From positions 49,880,180-49,944,179 of the forward strand of contig CM040741.1 of NCBI GenBank assembly GCA_022829145.1: a stretch of 64,000 bases of DNA, in the 5' to 3' direction. How positions within the stretch are numbered: the stretch's first letter is position 1; the number at the start of each line of letters is the position of its first letter. A program made the position numbers and the translations under genes. Positions 63,931 to 64,000 of this stretch are shown piece after piece. The stretch is from Albula goreensis. Lineage: Eukaryota; Chordata; Actinopteri; Albuliformes; Albulidae. The notes under the pieces were generated by a model, which had not been told where the DNA came from, ran no database searches, and saw nothing but the letters and a program-made list of their open reading frames with translations.

Positions 63931-64000
63931 TGAACAATTTTAATTGACCAATTAATTTCTCAGTGGCAAAACCCGGACCCAATGACCGGAGTTAGAACCC
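63930..64000 (-). mobile_element. possible tRNA-like SINE head, cut by window end
   Basis: Read on the minus strand the window begins GGGTTCTAACTCCGGTCATT GGGTCCGGGTTTTGCCACTG. The first part resembles a B box (GGTTCGAANCC) and the rest resembles a SINE body. The rest of the element lies beyond the window, so this is a weak call. Confidence 0.2.

Noticed and set aside
1..64000. CRISPR arrays, bacterial operons, riboswitches, intact tRNA or rRNA genes
   Set aside because: None are present. tRNA-like and 5S-like stretches are SINE-type or decayed, and the regular repeats are microsatellites or transposon arms.

Overview
The window is AT-rich vertebrate nuclear DNA, most likely from a ray-finned (teleost) fish. 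The evidence is the mix of repeats: several tRNA-derived SINEs with fish-type bodies, a 5S-rRNA-like segment, relics of hAT, Tc1/mariner, PIF/Harbinger and CR1/Rex1-type LINE elements, a short repeat of the type common in teleosts (43,458-43,516), and many long (CA)n, (CT)n, (ATT)n and (TTTA)n microsatellites. There are no bacterial-style operons. Nearly every open frame in the window is short, lacks plausible splice sites or family motifs, and looks like chance.

Layout. Positions 1-47,600 look intergenic: no functional gene was recognised. They hold a broken hAT transposase (6,276-6,983), a complete-looking 960-bp non-autonomous DNA transposon with exact 10-bp terminal inverted repeats and a 4-bp target duplication (8,801-9,760), two copies of one SINE family (near 11,040 and 32,340-32,735), two further SINE-like pieces (39,285-39,413 and 41,290-41,460), a cluster of minus-strand open frames of unknown origin (11,227-12,691), and a 503-bp fold-back element whose arms are built of ~40-bp tandem units (42,811-43,313). 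At 47,640-48,706 a locally CpG-rich stretch ends in a Kozak-perfect ATG followed one base later by a consensus splice donor. This is the only credible start of a host gene, on the + strand. The remaining 15.3 kb would be the beginning of its first coding intron; no second exon was recognised.

That putative intron is rich in old mobile DNA: a Tc1-like relic (51,033 to about 53,800) interrupted by a ~600-bp inverted-repeat element (53,114-53,713), a 5S-like segment next to a tRNA-type SINE (54,238-54,632), a LINE reverse-transcriptase relic (57,985-58,660), and a PIF/Harbinger relic with a Myb/SANT-like exon and a probable right terminus (58,784-59,771). All transposon genes seen carry frameshifts or stops, so none looks active.

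No functional relation among genes can be described because at most one host gene begins here. The best targets for follow-up are the CpG-rich first exon, the fold-back element with tandem-unit arms, the 960-bp inverted-repeat element, and a few gene-free stretches that resemble conserved enhancers but could not be tested by alignment.
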